Notes: generated by a model from the letters alone, not told the origin. DNA of 64,000 nucleotides from Thiomargarita sp. (GCA_020721005.1 DYNP01000016.1:1-64000), one strand, 5' to 3'. Counted from the stretch's first letter, positions 18,496 to 28,206 are shown. Numbers and translations are program-made.

Positions 18496-19023
18496 ATGTT
18501 GATGTCCTCACAATTGAAAATTTCTCCCTGTACTCTCTCCCATTTTGAATGCCTTCTCCATTGTCCAACTCAGTTCAAGTCCCGATTTGGTTACACAGTT
18601 CCCAGCCCCTTTGTAGAAAGCACCATTCTTGAACTTGGTCACCGATACCTGTTCCACCATCCAGAAGTCAATCCATGGTGGATACACCTTTTTACTTATC
18701 AAGACAGCTTAGTTGGACTGGGGGGTTACAAGGGTCCCCCTAACCATTATACTGAAGTGGAATTGGGTTATGAAATCAGTCATCCCTATCGTAATCAAGG
18801 ACTGGCAACCTTAGCAGTCCAAGCGTTGTGTCAAAAAGCTTATGCTCAACTCAACTCAGTCAAAATCATTGCCCACACTCTAGCCATAAAAAGTCCATCC
18901 ACTCAAGTATTGACCAAATGTCATTTTCAAGTTATATCCAGAATTCAAACTACCGAAGAAGGAGAATTATGGAAATGGCAACATTGCGGAAAACAAGGGA
19001 CCGAAAAAATTTTCCCCTTTTAA
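18496..19023 (+). CDS. GNAT family N-acetyltransferase
   Basis: 175 residues. Acetyl-CoA-dependent transferase fold: GLGGYKGPP strand, ELGYEISHPYRNQGLATLAVQAL with the acetyl-CoA-binding (R/Q)xxGxA loop, and NSVKIIAHTLAIKSPSTQVLTKCHF near the end, as in RimJ/RimL-type proteins. The substrate cannot be inferred. Starts 57 bases from the divergent kinase. Confidence 0.88.
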   Translation: MLMSSQLKISPCTLSHFECLLHCPTQFKSRFGYTVPSPFVESTILELGHRYLFHHPEVNPWWIHLFTYQDSLVGLGGYKGPPNHYTEVELGYEISHPYRNQGLATLAVQALCQKAYAQLNSVKIIAHTLAIKSPSTQVLTKCHFQVISRIQTTEEGELWKWQHCGKQGTEKIFPF

Positions 19024-19027
19024 TGAC

Positions 19028-19064
19028 TAAGACCTGCTAAATGTTTAAAATCCAGCAGGTCTTA
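19028..19064. terminator. hairpin between convergent genes
   Basis: A perfect 11-bp stem, TAAGACCTGCT and AGCAGGTCTTA, with a 15-base loop follows the acetyltransferase gene and faces the end of the recQ-like gene. No T-run, so efficiency is uncertain. Confidence 0.55.
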
Positions 19065-19125
19065 CCAAATTAAGCCTATAAATTGAAATGGATAACTTTT
19101 AAGATAATTTAGCCCCCGGGCTCTC

Positions 19126-21228
19126 TCATGAATCTGAACTGGCAGTTGCCAACACAAAAGGAAATACTAAACCGCTACCAGCCCGTCTTAACAAGGCGCT
19201 CACTACAGTCAAAGTCCAACCAGAATCCACAATATCATCTATCAACAAAACCGGTCCTCTAACATCAACACCGTCTTCCACTGTAAACGCCAAAGCCAAA
19301 TTATGAGCTTGTTGATAACCATTCTGTCTGGTTTTTTGAGCCACTTTTTTTCGAATTTGTCGAACCACTCTCCGAAATGGCAATTTTAACCCCTCAGCCA
19401 CTTGCTCTGCAAAATTGGCTACCAATTCCGGTCGTCCCAAAGAAGGCACACAAGTAACCCAAGTAGGATAGGGTTCTGGATGCCACTGTTGAACAATCAA
19501 TGCAATTGTGGCGGTTACTAACTGCTCATCAAAACAATCGGTTTGCTGCTTGCCATTTTTAACCAATTCTCCCCATTTTCCACTGCCCCAAATACATAAA
19601 GCTCGTCCCGGTTGAGCTTGTAATTCCACAGGGATTTTTCCTTGCCAGCCCTCTTTAATCAAGGCATCTCCCGGCCACTGTCGACGGGGTTCAATAATTT
19701 GAATTCCACCCGTTTCCAGAAATCTTTTAGCTCGTTCCAACAATTTTCCAGAAAAACTTTTCGAAAACAGCGGTTTCTTCAAACAATTCGCACATCGACT
19801 GCAAGGGACCACTTTTACTTCATCCAATTCCCTCACCAAAAAAGCCATCAAACATTCTGAAGTATTTGCATATGCCAACATCCGTTGTTGTTCTTGCCGC
19901 CGAATGGCTCGTAAAACTGCTATTTTCTCTCTATCGATCTGATAATTAACAGGATTTGCATGCCAAAGATGCCCACGTTTACTGACCGGGGCAGGAATTT
20001 CTGTGCTCAAAATAGTTAGAATTTTTTCCAAGTGACTGATTCGCAAATTGACCCTTTGTGTCAACAATGACACAGTCAAGCCCTCTGCTGACTCATTTAA
20101 AGTTTCCCACACGGCTTCTATATCGTCAGGTTGTGGAAGTGTGGTTTCTATAAAATAATCTATAATTGCTTGATCTTCATCACCTCCTAATAAAATGCCA
20201 TATGCATTGGTTAGGGAACGCCCAGCTCTACCCACTTGCTGATAATAATGGATCACAGAGCCTGGACGTTGATAATGAACCACAAATCCCAAATCCGGTT
20301 TGTCAAATCCCATGCCCAGAGCAGAAGTGGCTACCAAAGCTTTCAACTGGTTATTCAATAAGGCTTGTTCCAATTGTTCCCGATTACCCTTCGAGTCTGC
20401 ATGATAGGCTTCCACCCTGGTGCCACAGTCTCGCAACCATTTTGCTATTTGTTCAGCGTCCCTAACGGTCAGTACATAGATAATGCCACTTCCGGGCAAA
20501 CGAGGCAGTTGCTCAGCCAGCCAAGCCATACGTTCCGCTGGTCCTGGCAGGTGAATAACTTGAAGACGCAAACTTTCTCGAACCAGGGAACCTCTCAAGA
20601 TGATTAGTTGATAACCGAGCTGTTTTTGAATATCAGTAACTACCCGATCGTTGGCAGTGGCCGTGGTGGCCAATACCGGAATGTTCAGTGGCAATAGTTG
20701 TAAAATGCGCTTAATTCGTCGATAGTCTGGCCGAAAATCATGTCCCCAATCCGAAATGCAATGGGCTTCATCCACCACAAATAAACCAATGCGATCCACT
20801 ACAGGTAACAACATCGCTTCTCGAAACTCATCATTCGCCAAACGCTCAGGAGAAATCAAAATAATATCCACCCTATCCTGTTCCAATTGGGACTTGATTT
20901 TGCTCCATTCTTCCTGATTGGACGAGTTCACGGTCACAGCTCGAATGCCCAAACGCTCAGCGGCCTCAATTTGATTGCGCATCAAAGACAATAAGGGTGA
21001 AATCAACAAACTGGGACCTTTTTGTTGCCTGCGTAACAAGTAGGTGGCTAAAAAATACACCATACTTTTGCCCCAACCGGTCCGTTGCACTACCAGTAAT
21101 CGGGCTTGTCTTAATACTAAATGTTCAATTGCTTCCCATTGATCGGGACGAAAATTGGCATCAGGATTATTTAACGCCTGACGCAACAACAACACTCCCT
21201 GGGCTCTCAACTCTTCTTCAACCCGCAA
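19126..21228 (-). CDS. RecQ-like helicase fused to a phosphoribosyltransferase-like domain
   Basis: 700 residues. Superfamily 2 helicase domains (about 25-350) with Walker A RTGWGKS (49-55), DEAH at 153-156 in VVDEAHCISDWGHDFR, TATA, and motif VI HYYQQVGRAGR. A zinc-type cluster CSRCANC lies near 473, as in the RecQ zinc domain. The last 170 residues are not HRDC: they show a type I phosphoribosyltransferase pattern, with the PRPP loop VLLIDDIVDSGWT near 660-672 and WVTCVPSLGRPELV before it, as in ComF-like proteins. The start is TTG with AAGGGGAAAATT upstream. The helicase call is firm; what the transferase domain does is unknown. Confidence 0.92.
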   Translation of the reverse strand: MRVEEELRAQGVLLLRQALNNPDANFRPDQWEAIEHLVLRQARLLVVQRTGWGKSMVYFLATYLLRRQQKGPSLLISPLLSLMRNQIEAAERLGIRAVTVNSSNQEEWSKIKSQLEQDRVDIILISPERLANDEFREAMLLPVVDRIGLFVVDEAHCISDWGHDFRPDYRRIKRILQLLPLNIPVLATTATANDRVVTDIQKQLGYQLIILRGSLVRESLRLQVIHLPGPAERMAWLAEQLPRLPGSGIIYVLTVRDAEQIAKWLRDCGTRVEAYHADSKGNREQLEQALLNNQLKALVATSALGMGFDKPDLGFVVHYQRPGSVIHYYQQVGRAGRSLTNAYGILLGGDEDQAIIDYFIETTLPQPDDIEAVWETLNESAEGLTVSLLTQRVNLRISHLEKILTILSTEIPAPVSKRGHLWHANPVNYQIDREKIAVLRAIRRQEQQRMLAYANTSECLMAFLVRELDEVKVVPCSRCANCLKKPLFSKSFSGKLLERAKRFLETGGIQIIEPRRQWPGDALIKEGWQGKIPVELQAQPGRALCIWGSGKWGELVKNGKQQTDCFDEQLVTATIALIVQQWHPEPYPTWVTCVPSLGRPELVANFAEQVAEGLKLPFRRVVRQIRKKVAQKTRQNGYQQAHNLALAFTVEDGVDVRGPVLLIDDIVDSGWTLTVVSALLRRAGSGLVFPFVLATASSDS

Positions 21229-21360
21229 AATTTTCCCCTTCTCCTCACCAATTCACTCACTTTCCACTGACAAGGACAAAATTGAATACTCCAACTCCTT
21301 TCCAAAAGAAAAAATCTGCTCTGCTTCTTACTTCAAAATAGAAGTAAAAAGCAGTTATCC

Positions 21361-21768
21361 CTATCTGTGCTTGAATTTCTTGCATCCCCCCAATGAGCAA
21401 TCGGTGCTTTCAGAACCACCATTCTCATTTTCCGAATTCAAGGGCTCTTCAGGCAAAAAATTATTTTCCTCAGTCATAGAATCATCAGTTGTAGAATCAC
21501 TTGCATCCAGCGCTCTTTCTCTAAAAACCCGTTCCCTTTCACGCTCGCGAAGATATTCCTCATGTATTCTCCACAATTCTAGATCCAAGTCCCATCCTGA
21601 TTGTTCGGGATAACTATCCACATAAATCATTCTTTCTTCTTTCAATAATTGAGATTCACTTTTTGAAGGATAACGACTTGATTCCCCATAAGTTGGATCA
21701 ATGATCACCTGACAACCGAGCAGTCCAAACCCTAAACTTCCGAATAAACTCCATCGTAACACGTTCAT
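21361..21768 (-). CDS. small acidic lipoprotein of unknown function
   Basis: 135 residues. A short signal ends in the lipobox GLLGC (FGLLGC near residue 18), predicting a lipid-anchored envelope protein. The rest is charged and low-complexity, with an Arg/Glu-rich helix (EEYLRERERERVFRERA) followed by an acidic tail rich in Ser, Glu and Asp and three closing Cys-containing residues. I do not recognise a family. ATG 21768 is preferred over 21783 because GGGAG lies eight bases upstream of it. Confidence 0.7.
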   Translation of the reverse strand: MNVLRWSLFGSLGFGLLGCQVIIDPTYGESSRYPSKSESQLLKEERMIYVDSYPEQSGWDLDLELWRIHEEYLRERERERVFRERALDASDSTTDDSMTEENNFLPEEPLNSENENGGSESTDCSLGGCKKFKHR

Positions 21769-21803
21769 AACCCTAACTCCCATTTGAAAAATATCACCCT
21801 ATT

Positions 21804-22442
21804 TCACACCCAAAAAGCTGTTTTAGTCATGATTTTGGCTGCCCGTCCCATTAACCAACTTAATGGTTTAGGGAACAGGAGACCACCTGATTGCATAGCC
21901 GCCTCGGCATGGCGTCCTTCATCTGCCTTAAGTTGTTGTAAAATAATTCGACTTTTTTCATCTTGAGCAGGCAATTTCCGCAAATGCTCATCCAAATGTT
22001 TAACCACTTGGCGCTCCGTTTCTGCCATAAACCCCAAACTCCAACGATCTCCCAACAAAGCCACTCCAGCTCCTATTCCCAAGGAGCCCAGATACCAAAG
22101 TGGATTTAATAAGCTGGCATGTCCATCCAATTCATCAATACGTTTTTGACACCATAATAAATGGTCATTTTCCTCTCTGGCTGACTGCTGTAATAAACTG
22201 TGAATTTTAGCCTCTCTTGCCAACACAGCCTGTCCTTGATACAAGGCCTGTGCACAAATTTCTCCCGCATGATTCACTCGCATCAAACGCCCAGACAAAC
22301 GCTTTTCTGCACCATTCAAATCAGCCTCTTCCACCATATCTGCTGGACTGTCCCGTGTGCTTAACAAAGGTTGTCCCAATAAAGTACGTAGACCTTGGTC
22401 AAAATGTACCACCACTCGATCTAAAGCGGTCAACTGCTGCAT
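21804..22442 (-). CDS. coq7: 2-octaprenyl-3-methyl-6-methoxy-1,4-benzoquinol hydroxylase (Coq7)
   Basis: 212 residues. Di-iron monooxygenase that adds the C6 hydroxyl in ubiquinone synthesis. The ligand motifs of the ferritin-like fold are all present: RVNHAGEICA, EENDHLLW, MAETERQVVKHLDEH and DEGRHAE. A good TAGGAGGATTTTAT site precedes the ATG. It complements the ubi genes at 31-34.5 kb and points to an aerobic hydroxylation route. Confidence 0.95.
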   Translation of the reverse strand: MQQLTALDRVVVHFDQGLRTLLGQPLLSTRDSPADMVEEADLNGAEKRLSGRLMRVNHAGEICAQALYQGQAVLAREAKIHSLLQQSAREENDHLLWCQKRIDELDGHASLLNPLWYLGSLGIGAGVALLGDRWSLGFMAETERQVVKHLDEHLRKLPAQDEKSRIILQQLKADEGRHAEAAMQSGGLLFPKPLSWLMGRAAKIMTKTAFWV

Positions 22443-22598
22443 ATAAAATCCTCCTAACTATTGAATTAAAAAGGGTATTTTTCACTTCAAGTGACAGTCA
22501 GTGGTCACTGATTGATGTGTCGATATAGTATTACATGTAGTAAAACTGGCATAGAAGGGGTAAAATAAAATCAAGGTATTTTTTTTGGTTGGAGAGGC

Positions 22599-25457
22599 TT
22601 ATTTGCCTTCTTCATTTGGTGACAGTCCCTGACAAAACCAACGCCGAATCAGTTCCACTTGAAAACAATATCCTTGATGAGGTATCGCCTCAATCAATTC
22701 CCGTTGTAATAAGTGAGTGAGACTGGTGTTTAGAACAGTTTGGTTAATAGTGAGTTGTTGCAGTAATTGTTCCGCATTGAGCTTTTTCCCTTCTCCGGCA
22801 GCCGCTAAATGACGCAGTATGGCGAGTCCGTTGGCATCGATTTGATTATTGGCGATGTCGGCAAAAAAGAAGCGTCCATGTTGCAGGGATCCTGGAATGG
22901 CGGCTTCAATGTCGTCACATTGGACCCAATGACGAGTTCCCAAGTCTTGTTTGTTTTTTAATGATACGATTTCTGAGCATACCAATTGCGTTAAAGCGGG
23001 GTGACAGCGAGTGATTTGGATGAGTCGTTGCTTGGCTGCAGGGTCATAAGAGAGACTGAAGTCCTTAACGGGTTGTTCAATGAGTTGGTATGCTTCTTTG
23101 AGTTGTAAATAGCTGATGTGGAGTGTTTGTACATTGATAAGGTAACTTGCCCAGCGTTCAAATTCGTCAATAGTATGAGATCCGGAGAGTAAAATTTTCA
23201 TCCGGGGACGGTGTTGAATGAGGTGTCGAAACATACCCAAGATGGATTCTTCGTCCAAAAGACGTTTTTGAAAGACGTGTTCCAAGGCGCTGAATTCGTC
23301 GAGAATCAGTAATAGAGCTTGAGTGCGGTCGATCTGGTCTTCGACTTGATCCAGCCATTCGTCAAAGAGGGTGAAAGGGTCTTCGGCTAAGGTTTCTTTG
23401 TTAAGTGCAGGGAATTTGAGTTGTCGATGGCGCAGGGCTGAGGTGGCCATGGCCCGACTGATGTTGTATAAAAATCCAGTGTAGTTTTTGGCTAAAGAGG
23501 TGGGTCCTTGCAGATCGACAAATAAGGGTATGATGGTGGAGGGCAGGAGTTTGCCCAGGTTGTTGAGTAAGGAGGTTTTGCCAGTGCGCCTTTGTCCATA
23601 GAGTAGCAAGGGAGGACAACGGATGTCTAGGAGTAATTTTTCAATGCGTTCACTGACGTCACTGCGCCCGACAAAAATTTCTTGGTGTTCAGTTAGAGGA
23701 ATGCCAACCACATAGGGGTTACTGATTTCTTGACGGCTTTCAACGGCTCGAGTGAGGGTTTGTAGGTGGTCGGCGATGGTGGTTCGCCAAGTTACGGCAA
23801 TGGGTTGAAAACGCAGGGCATAAGGTTCGGAGGAGCGAGTGAGTTCCCGAATGAGACCGTCTAATCTTTCTTCAACTGCATCTAAGGCGAGCCGCTGATT
23901 GTAGGTGCTTTCTTGGGCAAGGGCAGCTTCGACGTCTCGACTGACTCGACTTAAACTGCGCAGTAAGGCACTGACTTGACTCATGAATTCGCCGGTGGGT
24001 AAACTGCGATAGGCTAAACTGATAGATTTGATTTCAGTGAGTTGTTCAAGACGTCTGGCGTCCAATTCAATTTGAGCGTGTTGAGCTGCCCACCTCTGGG
24101 AGGTATTACTGAGGTAGTCTAAGGCTTGTTGACCGATTTGGGGATGATGTTCGGTGACGATGACGAGATAGTTTTCGAGTCCAAACAGGGGAAGATACTG
24201 ATATTCATCCCAAAATGCGGAATGCCAATACAGCCGAGAATAGATGGGAATTTTTTGTTCATCGGTTTTTTGCAAGAGTAGATTCCAAGCGGCAGTGATG
24301 GGGTAAGATAGGATGGGCCGCCACCAAATGAAACTGAGTCCCAATAAAGCGGTGATGAGAACGATGAGGATTAAAATGAGGGGGACTGATTCTACTTTCA
24401 AGATCAGTACGAAAAAAAAGTAAGCGCCGGCGCTGCCAAATAGTCCAGCAATGAGTCCAGCTGAGGGGTTGGCAATGCGTTTAGCCAGTACATAAGGGAA
24501 GGAGAATAGCAGTAGATAGAGAATGGCATTTTCAATTCCGCCTTGTAGGGCTTTCAGGGGCAGGGCAAGGTAGGGAAGGTCATAGAGGTTGTTTTTGAGA
24601 AAGGTGAGCGGTCCCAGTATTAAACTGAAGGTAATTCCGCAAATGAAAGCGGTTTTCCAGTGTCCAGTGTGGAGCAGGGCAATGCAGAATAGGGATATTC
24701 CAAACAGTAGGGTGGTGAGACTGTCATAGGCAAAACTGAAGAGGATGCCATTTTCCAGGAGGGTGGCCATGGTATAGGCAAGGGTGCCAACGGCGAGCAT
24801 GATGAGGGCAATGGTTAGACCGCTGACGGCAATGCCAATGGCTATGCTGCCGATTTGTTGGTAGAGCGGTTGGGAATTGGCATTTTTAGTGGTCCCCATC
24901 ATGACACTGCCGGCAATGCCAGCGACTAGAATGCCCAAATTTACGATGAGTAGGGTGGAGAATTGAGGAGGGTTTAAGTCCGTGGTGGTAAGAAAGTCTT
25001 GGGGGGCCATGAATACAGTGAGGATGGCGATATTTTTTTCCATGCTGAAAATGATGTCCCCGGTGAGAACTAAAGGTAGGCTCAGGAGTAGGGTTCCAAG
25101 GGTGCTGATGAGGATGCCGAAGGGTAGGGAGACTATGAGACTGCCTAACAACCCGCCAAAAATGCCGAATAGTAAGCCGTATAAACTGGTCAGTACTACA
25201 GTGTCAGTGGGCAGTTGAAAGAGGGAGAGCAGAAGGGTGAGCAAGAGGCTGATGGAGAGGGGAGCGATGAGGTGGCTGGTGGTCAATAAGGTGAGGAGTT
25301 GAGGATTTTTCCATTGGGGTCCAGTTAAATCCGCAAGGGCAACGTTGGAAGACAGGTGGGGATCGAGGTGTTGGAGATATTGTCGCCAAGCTGAGGGTCT
25401 AAAGAGGAGCCAGCCTAGGATTAACCAATGGGTTAAAAACAGATTTTGAGGGCGCAT
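22599..25457 (-). CDS. membrane-anchored STAND-like ATPase
   Basis: 952 residues from the ATG used here. The N-terminal 400 residues hold about ten hydrophobic segments. A helical cytoplasmic linker follows, then an ATPase module opening with IFVGRSDVSERIEKLL, Walker A YGQRRTGKTS (about 625) and Walker B ALLLILDEFSALE. A region ending in a winged-helix-like segment (NAEQLLQQLTINQ...LLQRELIE) closes the protein. The FVGR-GKTS-DE pattern fits AAA_16/STAND signalling ATPases. The frame is open back to a TTG at 25583, which would overlap the upstream ATPase gene by 17 bases; neither start has a convincing ribosome-binding site. The partner is surely the adjacent ATPase; the process is unknown. 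Confidence 0.8.
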   Translation of the reverse strand: MRPQNLFLTHWLILGWLLFRPSAWRQYLQHLDPHLSSNVALADLTGPQWKNPQLLTLLTTSHLIAPLSISLLLTLLLSLFQLPTDTVVLTSLYGLLFGIFGGLLGSLIVSLPFGILISTLGTLLLSLPLVLTGDIIFSMEKNIAILTVFMAPQDFLTTTDLNPPQFSTLLIVNLGILVAGIAGSVMMGTTKNANSQPLYQQIGSIAIGIAVSGLTIALIMLAVGTLAYTMATLLENGILFSFAYDSLTTLLFGISLFCIALLHTGHWKTAFICGITFSLILGPLTFLKNNLYDLPYLALPLKALQGGIENAILYLLLFSFPYVLAKRIANPSAGLIAGLFGSAGAYFFFVLILKVESVPLILILIVLITALLGLSFIWWRPILSYPITAAWNLLLQKTDEQKIPIYSRLYWHSAFWDEYQYLPLFGLENYLVIVTEHHPQIGQQALDYLSNTSQRWAAQHAQIELDARRLEQLTEIKSISLAYRSLPTGEFMSQVSALLRSLSRVSRDVEAALAQESTYNQRLALDAVEERLDGLIRELTRSSEPYALRFQPIAVTWRTTIADHLQTLTRAVESRQEISNPYVVGIPLTEHQEIFVGRSDVSERIEKLLLDIRCPPLLLYGQRRTGKTSLLNNLGKLLPSTIIPLFVDLQGPTSLAKNYTGFLYNISRAMATSALRHRQLKFPALNKETLAEDPFTLFDEWLDQVEDQIDRTQALLLILDEFSALEHVFQKRLLDEESILGMFRHLIQHRPRMKILLSGSHTIDEFERWASYLINVQTLHISYLQLKEAYQLIEQPVKDFSLSYDPAAKQRLIQITRCHPALTQLVCSEIVSLKNKQDLGTRHWVQCDDIEAAIPGSLQHGRFFFADIANNQIDANGLAILRHLAAAGEGKKLNAEQLLQQLTINQTVLNTSLTHLLQRELIEAIPHQGYCFQVELIRRWFCQGLSPNEEGK

Positions 25458-25566
25458 GGGAATAAAGGTGGGGAGAGGGGCTTGGTTGACGGTGAGGAAA
25501 TACGTAGAGTGCAGAAAGGAGGTCGCATTGAAGAGAATCTGCACTCTTGATAAGCAGTGAGTTGGA

Positions 25567-26454
25567 TTATGGTTTTTTCCCAAGCAGATATGAGTAGGGA
25601 GTTATGCGTTTTATGGCTTCAGTACGCCATTGATTGCCTGAACTTTGTTCTTCCAAGGCGATCAGTTTTGAGTGGCAGATAATTTGCATTAGGGCTGGCC
25701 AACGTCCACTTTTTTGTAGTACCCAATGAGTTTCTTCTTCAGTAAAGGGAAGTGGGGAATGGTTGAGGAAGTTGAGCGCTTCGGCATCTGTAAAAGGACC
25801 TAGGTTAAAAACGTGCCCAAAAATGTTGAAAAAGGGAGAGGGTTTGTTGTCATCAAGCATGATTTTTTCGGGAGATTCTTTGGCAGTCAGTAAGAATCCA
25901 ATTTTGCCTTTTTCACAATTGCTTCCCAAAAAACGCATGCCCCACCAAAATTGTTCGTCGAGTTCAGGTGCTGCAAGACCAGCACTGATTTCGTCGAGTA
26001 AAATTAGGGTTGGAATTTCTAAATAAAGTTCAATGACTTCGGTGAAACTGGCCAGGTCGCAAGGGGCTGGGACTGGCATGTCAAGTTCGTTTAAAATATG
26101 GCGCAATACTCCCTCTTGATGGCACATGCGGGGGTCTTGAAAGTCGATAAATACCCATTGGTAACCGGGGGCTAGCCAGTCATTGCGTTGATCGGGTCGC
26201 AATTCTTCTTTAGGGGTGTCAATAATACGTCTCAAATAATGCAGTAGTGAGGTTTTACCACTGCGTTTGGAGCCTACAATGGCAATGTGTTGTAAGGGTA
26301 GATGTTTCCAAACGTCGAAAACACGTTTGAGAATGTAATCTCGGCCAAAAAATTGACAGGGTTGGGTAATAGGAGGACCAATGACAAAGGGACTGCGCTG
26401 CCAACTGGTTAAGGAAATCGGTAAAGTTGAAACAGTGGTGAGAAATGAGTCCAT
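25567..26454 (-). CDS. AAA_16/STAND-like ATPase, companion of the membrane ATPase
   Basis: 295 residues, soluble. FFGRDYILKRVFDVWKHL leads into Walker A VGSKRSGKTSLLHYL (about 61-70), Walker B PTLILLDEISAG (about 148), and a sensor-like FLLTAKE. The fold matches the ATPase part of the downstream gene, so the pair may be paralogues acting together, perhaps as a hetero-oligomer. ATG has AAGG eight bases upstream. It is the first gene of the pair and divergent from the secreted protein at 26603. Function not recognised. Confidence 0.82.
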   Translation of the reverse strand: MDSFLTTVSTLPISLTSWQRSPFVIGPPITQPCQFFGRDYILKRVFDVWKHLPLQHIAIVGSKRSGKTSLLHYLRRIIDTPKEELRPDQRNDWLAPGYQWVFIDFQDPRMCHQEGVLRHILNELDMPVPAPCDLASFTEVIELYLEIPTLILLDEISAGLAAPELDEQFWWGMRFLGSNCEKGKIGFLLTAKESPEKIMLDDNKPSPFFNIFGHVFNLGPFTDAEALNFLNHSPLPFTEEETHWVLQKSGRWPALMQIICHSKLIALEEQSSGNQWRTEAIKRITPYSYLLGKKP

Positions 26455-26602
26455 AATGGTTACCTTGGTTTTTCAGAAAACTGGCCATGCGGTGTTTTTT
26501 AAGGCGATATTTCACCATTTTATGGTAGAATTTGCTAAACTTAAGATACCGGCCTTGTTGTGTAAGGTGTTCGGATTTGGTTAAATTGATAGGAGTATTA
26601 CC

Positions 26603-27310
26603 ATGTTTAAGTTTATTTCATTACTACTGGGCTTGATGTTAGGGAGCCTTTCTGTGCAAGCGGTTGAATTGGATACGGTGGTTATTCATTCCAATACGTC
26701 TGCTTTTGCAGCGGGACAACTTTTAGACAGTGCCAAGGCTTTAGACTTGTCTAAGAACGCTGAGATTACGGTGGTTTTTCCCACCGGAGGAGTTCAAACT
26801 GTGCAGGGACCTTACCGCGGTTATCTCACAGATCCCCGGTCTAAACAAACACCGGATACTCAATTGGTGACTACTTTATCCACATTTATTCAAAGTAATC
26901 CGTTACTTCGTGGACAGTTGCCTCCCCCAGAAACTTTATGGATGGTGGATGTGAGTGCCAATGATCGTCATTACTGCCTTATTTCCTCTAATGAGGTAAC
27001 TTTATTGCGTTCAGAAAACCAAAGTCAAACTGCGGACAGTCTCCTGATCAAGAATAAACGGACTGAGGAATTTGCGGAAAATATGTGGCCAGCCCATCAG
27101 GAAACCTTGAACTGGCCAAGTGGTTTACCTATCGTATACGGGGATACTTATACCGTAGAATTGAAAAATCGTCAATCTGGGGCCAAGTTCAAGAAGTTGA
27201 TATTATATCAACTCCCCAGCAATTTGCCCACCAGTTCTCATAAAGTAGTGTGGATGGTAGGACGAGGCTGCACTCCTCAAGCGAGTAGATTGTTAGCCAG
27301 CTTGAAATAG
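26603..27310 (+). CDS. exported protein of unknown function
   Basis: 235 residues with a clear Sec signal peptide (MFKFISLLLGLMLGSLSVQA, cleavage after QA). The mature part has an N-terminal beta pattern (ITVVFPTGGVQTVQGPYRGYL) and conserved-looking Trp and Cys residues (ETLWMVDVSANDRHYC, KVVWMVGRGCTPQA). Two Cys could form a disulfide. I recognise no family. A good GATAGGAGTATTACC site precedes the ATG. It is divergent from the ATPase pair, 148 bases away, and may be its periplasmic input or effector. Confidence 0.8.
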   Translation: MFKFISLLLGLMLGSLSVQAVELDTVVIHSNTSAFAAGQLLDSAKALDLSKNAEITVVFPTGGVQTVQGPYRGYLTDPRSKQTPDTQLVTTLSTFIQSNPLLRGQLPPPETLWMVDVSANDRHYCLISSNEVTLLRSENQSQTADSLLIKNKRTEEFAENMWPAHQETLNWPSGLPIVYGDTYTVELKNRQSGAKFKKLILYQLPSNLPTSSHKVVWMVGRGCTPQASRLLASLK

Positions 27311-27325
27311 TTTTATCGCGGTAAA

Positions 27326-27358
27326 GGGGATAACACTCTTCAAAGGAGAGTTATCCCT
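27326..27358 (+). terminator. stem-loop after the exported-protein gene
   Basis: GGGATAACACTC and GAGAGTTATCCC pair at 11 of 12 positions around a short loop, 16 bases after the stop codon. The T-run is poor (TTAATCC), so termination strength is uncertain. Confidence 0.5.
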
Positions 27359-27390
27359 TAATCCTTAAAAATCAAAAGGCAAAAGTTTTC

Positions 27391-28206
27391 ATGAAACCCC
27401 TATTTGCCCATCTTCATTATTATGATCCCCGAGTTTACCAAATAAGCATATTAAGTACTTTACTCATTTATGGGTTATTCTTTCTTGATTTTGACGTTAA
27501 TCCATGGGCTATTATTTTGATTCCAAGTACTGCGATACTAACTCAATACGCCTATCATCGCTACCTCTCCCTTCCTATTTTTGACGCAAAAAGCCCGCTG
27601 ATTTCTGCCCTGTCTCTCTGCCTATTGCTGCGTACCAACAGTATAACCCTGCTCCTATTGGCCCCCATCATCACCATTTCCAGTAAATTTCTTTTCCGCT
27701 GGAGAGAAAAGCATCTCTTCAATCCCACCAATTTTGGCTTGGTCACTTTGCTCCTGCTCACCGAGCAAATTTGGGTCTCCCCAGGTCAATGGGGAAATGG
27801 GACCTTGTTGGCTCTGTTATTTGCCGGTTTAGGCAGCTGGGTCATCTACCAAGCCAATCGAGCCGACATCACTCTAGCGTTCCTAATATTCTACGCCATT
27901 ATACTATTTGGACGCGCCTCTTGGCTGGGCGATCCTTTGACCATTCCCCTACATCAATTGCAAAGCGGAGCCCTGCTACTATTTGCCTTCTTCATGCTTT
28001 CCGATCCCAAAACCACGCCTGATTCCCGAGCCGGGCGCCTGCTGTTTGCCCTGCTCGTTGCCTTGGGCGCCGCCTTTGTCCAATTTTGGCTTTATCGCAC
28101 GAATGGGTTATTATGGTCACTGGCTTTTTTTTCGTTACTTACCCCAATTATCGACCGGTTACTCCCTAACCAACCTTATCAATGGCCAATCCACAAGGAA
28201 AAATAA
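27391..28206 (+). CDS. RnfD/NqrB-like membrane protein
   Basis: 271 residues, about eight to nine transmembrane helices. FNPTNFGLV and the C-terminal GALLLFAFFMLSDPKTTPDSRAGRLLFA resemble the flavin-site region of RnfD/NqrB, which carries quinone- or ferredoxin-linked electron flow. The usual S/T-G-A-T flavinylation context reads QSGALLLF, so a covalent FMN site is doubtful. None of the other Rnf or Nqr subunits is nearby. It ends one base before the DUF2330 gene, so they form an operon. Confidence 0.8.
   Translation: MKPLFAHLHYYDPRVYQISILSTLLIYGLFFLDFDVNPWAIILIPSTAILTQYAYHRYLSLPIFDAKSPLISALSLCLLLRTNSITLLLLAPIITISSKFLFRWREKHLFNPTNFGLVTLLLLTEQIWVSPGQWGNGTLLALLFAGLGSWVIYQANRADITLAFLIFYAIILFGRASWLGDPLTIPLHQLQSGALLLFAFFMLSDPKTTPDSRAGRLLFALLVALGAAFVQFWLYRTNGLLWSLAFFSLLTPIIDRLLPNQPYQWPIHKEK

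Noticed and set aside
22510-22560. TACATGTA palindrome upstream of the membrane ATPase/coq7 gap as an operator
   Set aside because: Eight-base palindromes are common by chance and no regulator or promoter alignment supports it.
25458-25583. TTG start for the membrane ATPase with 42 extra residues
   Set aside because: Not excluded, but the extra residues look like translated intergenic sequence and have no ribosome-binding site; kept as an alternative in the entry.
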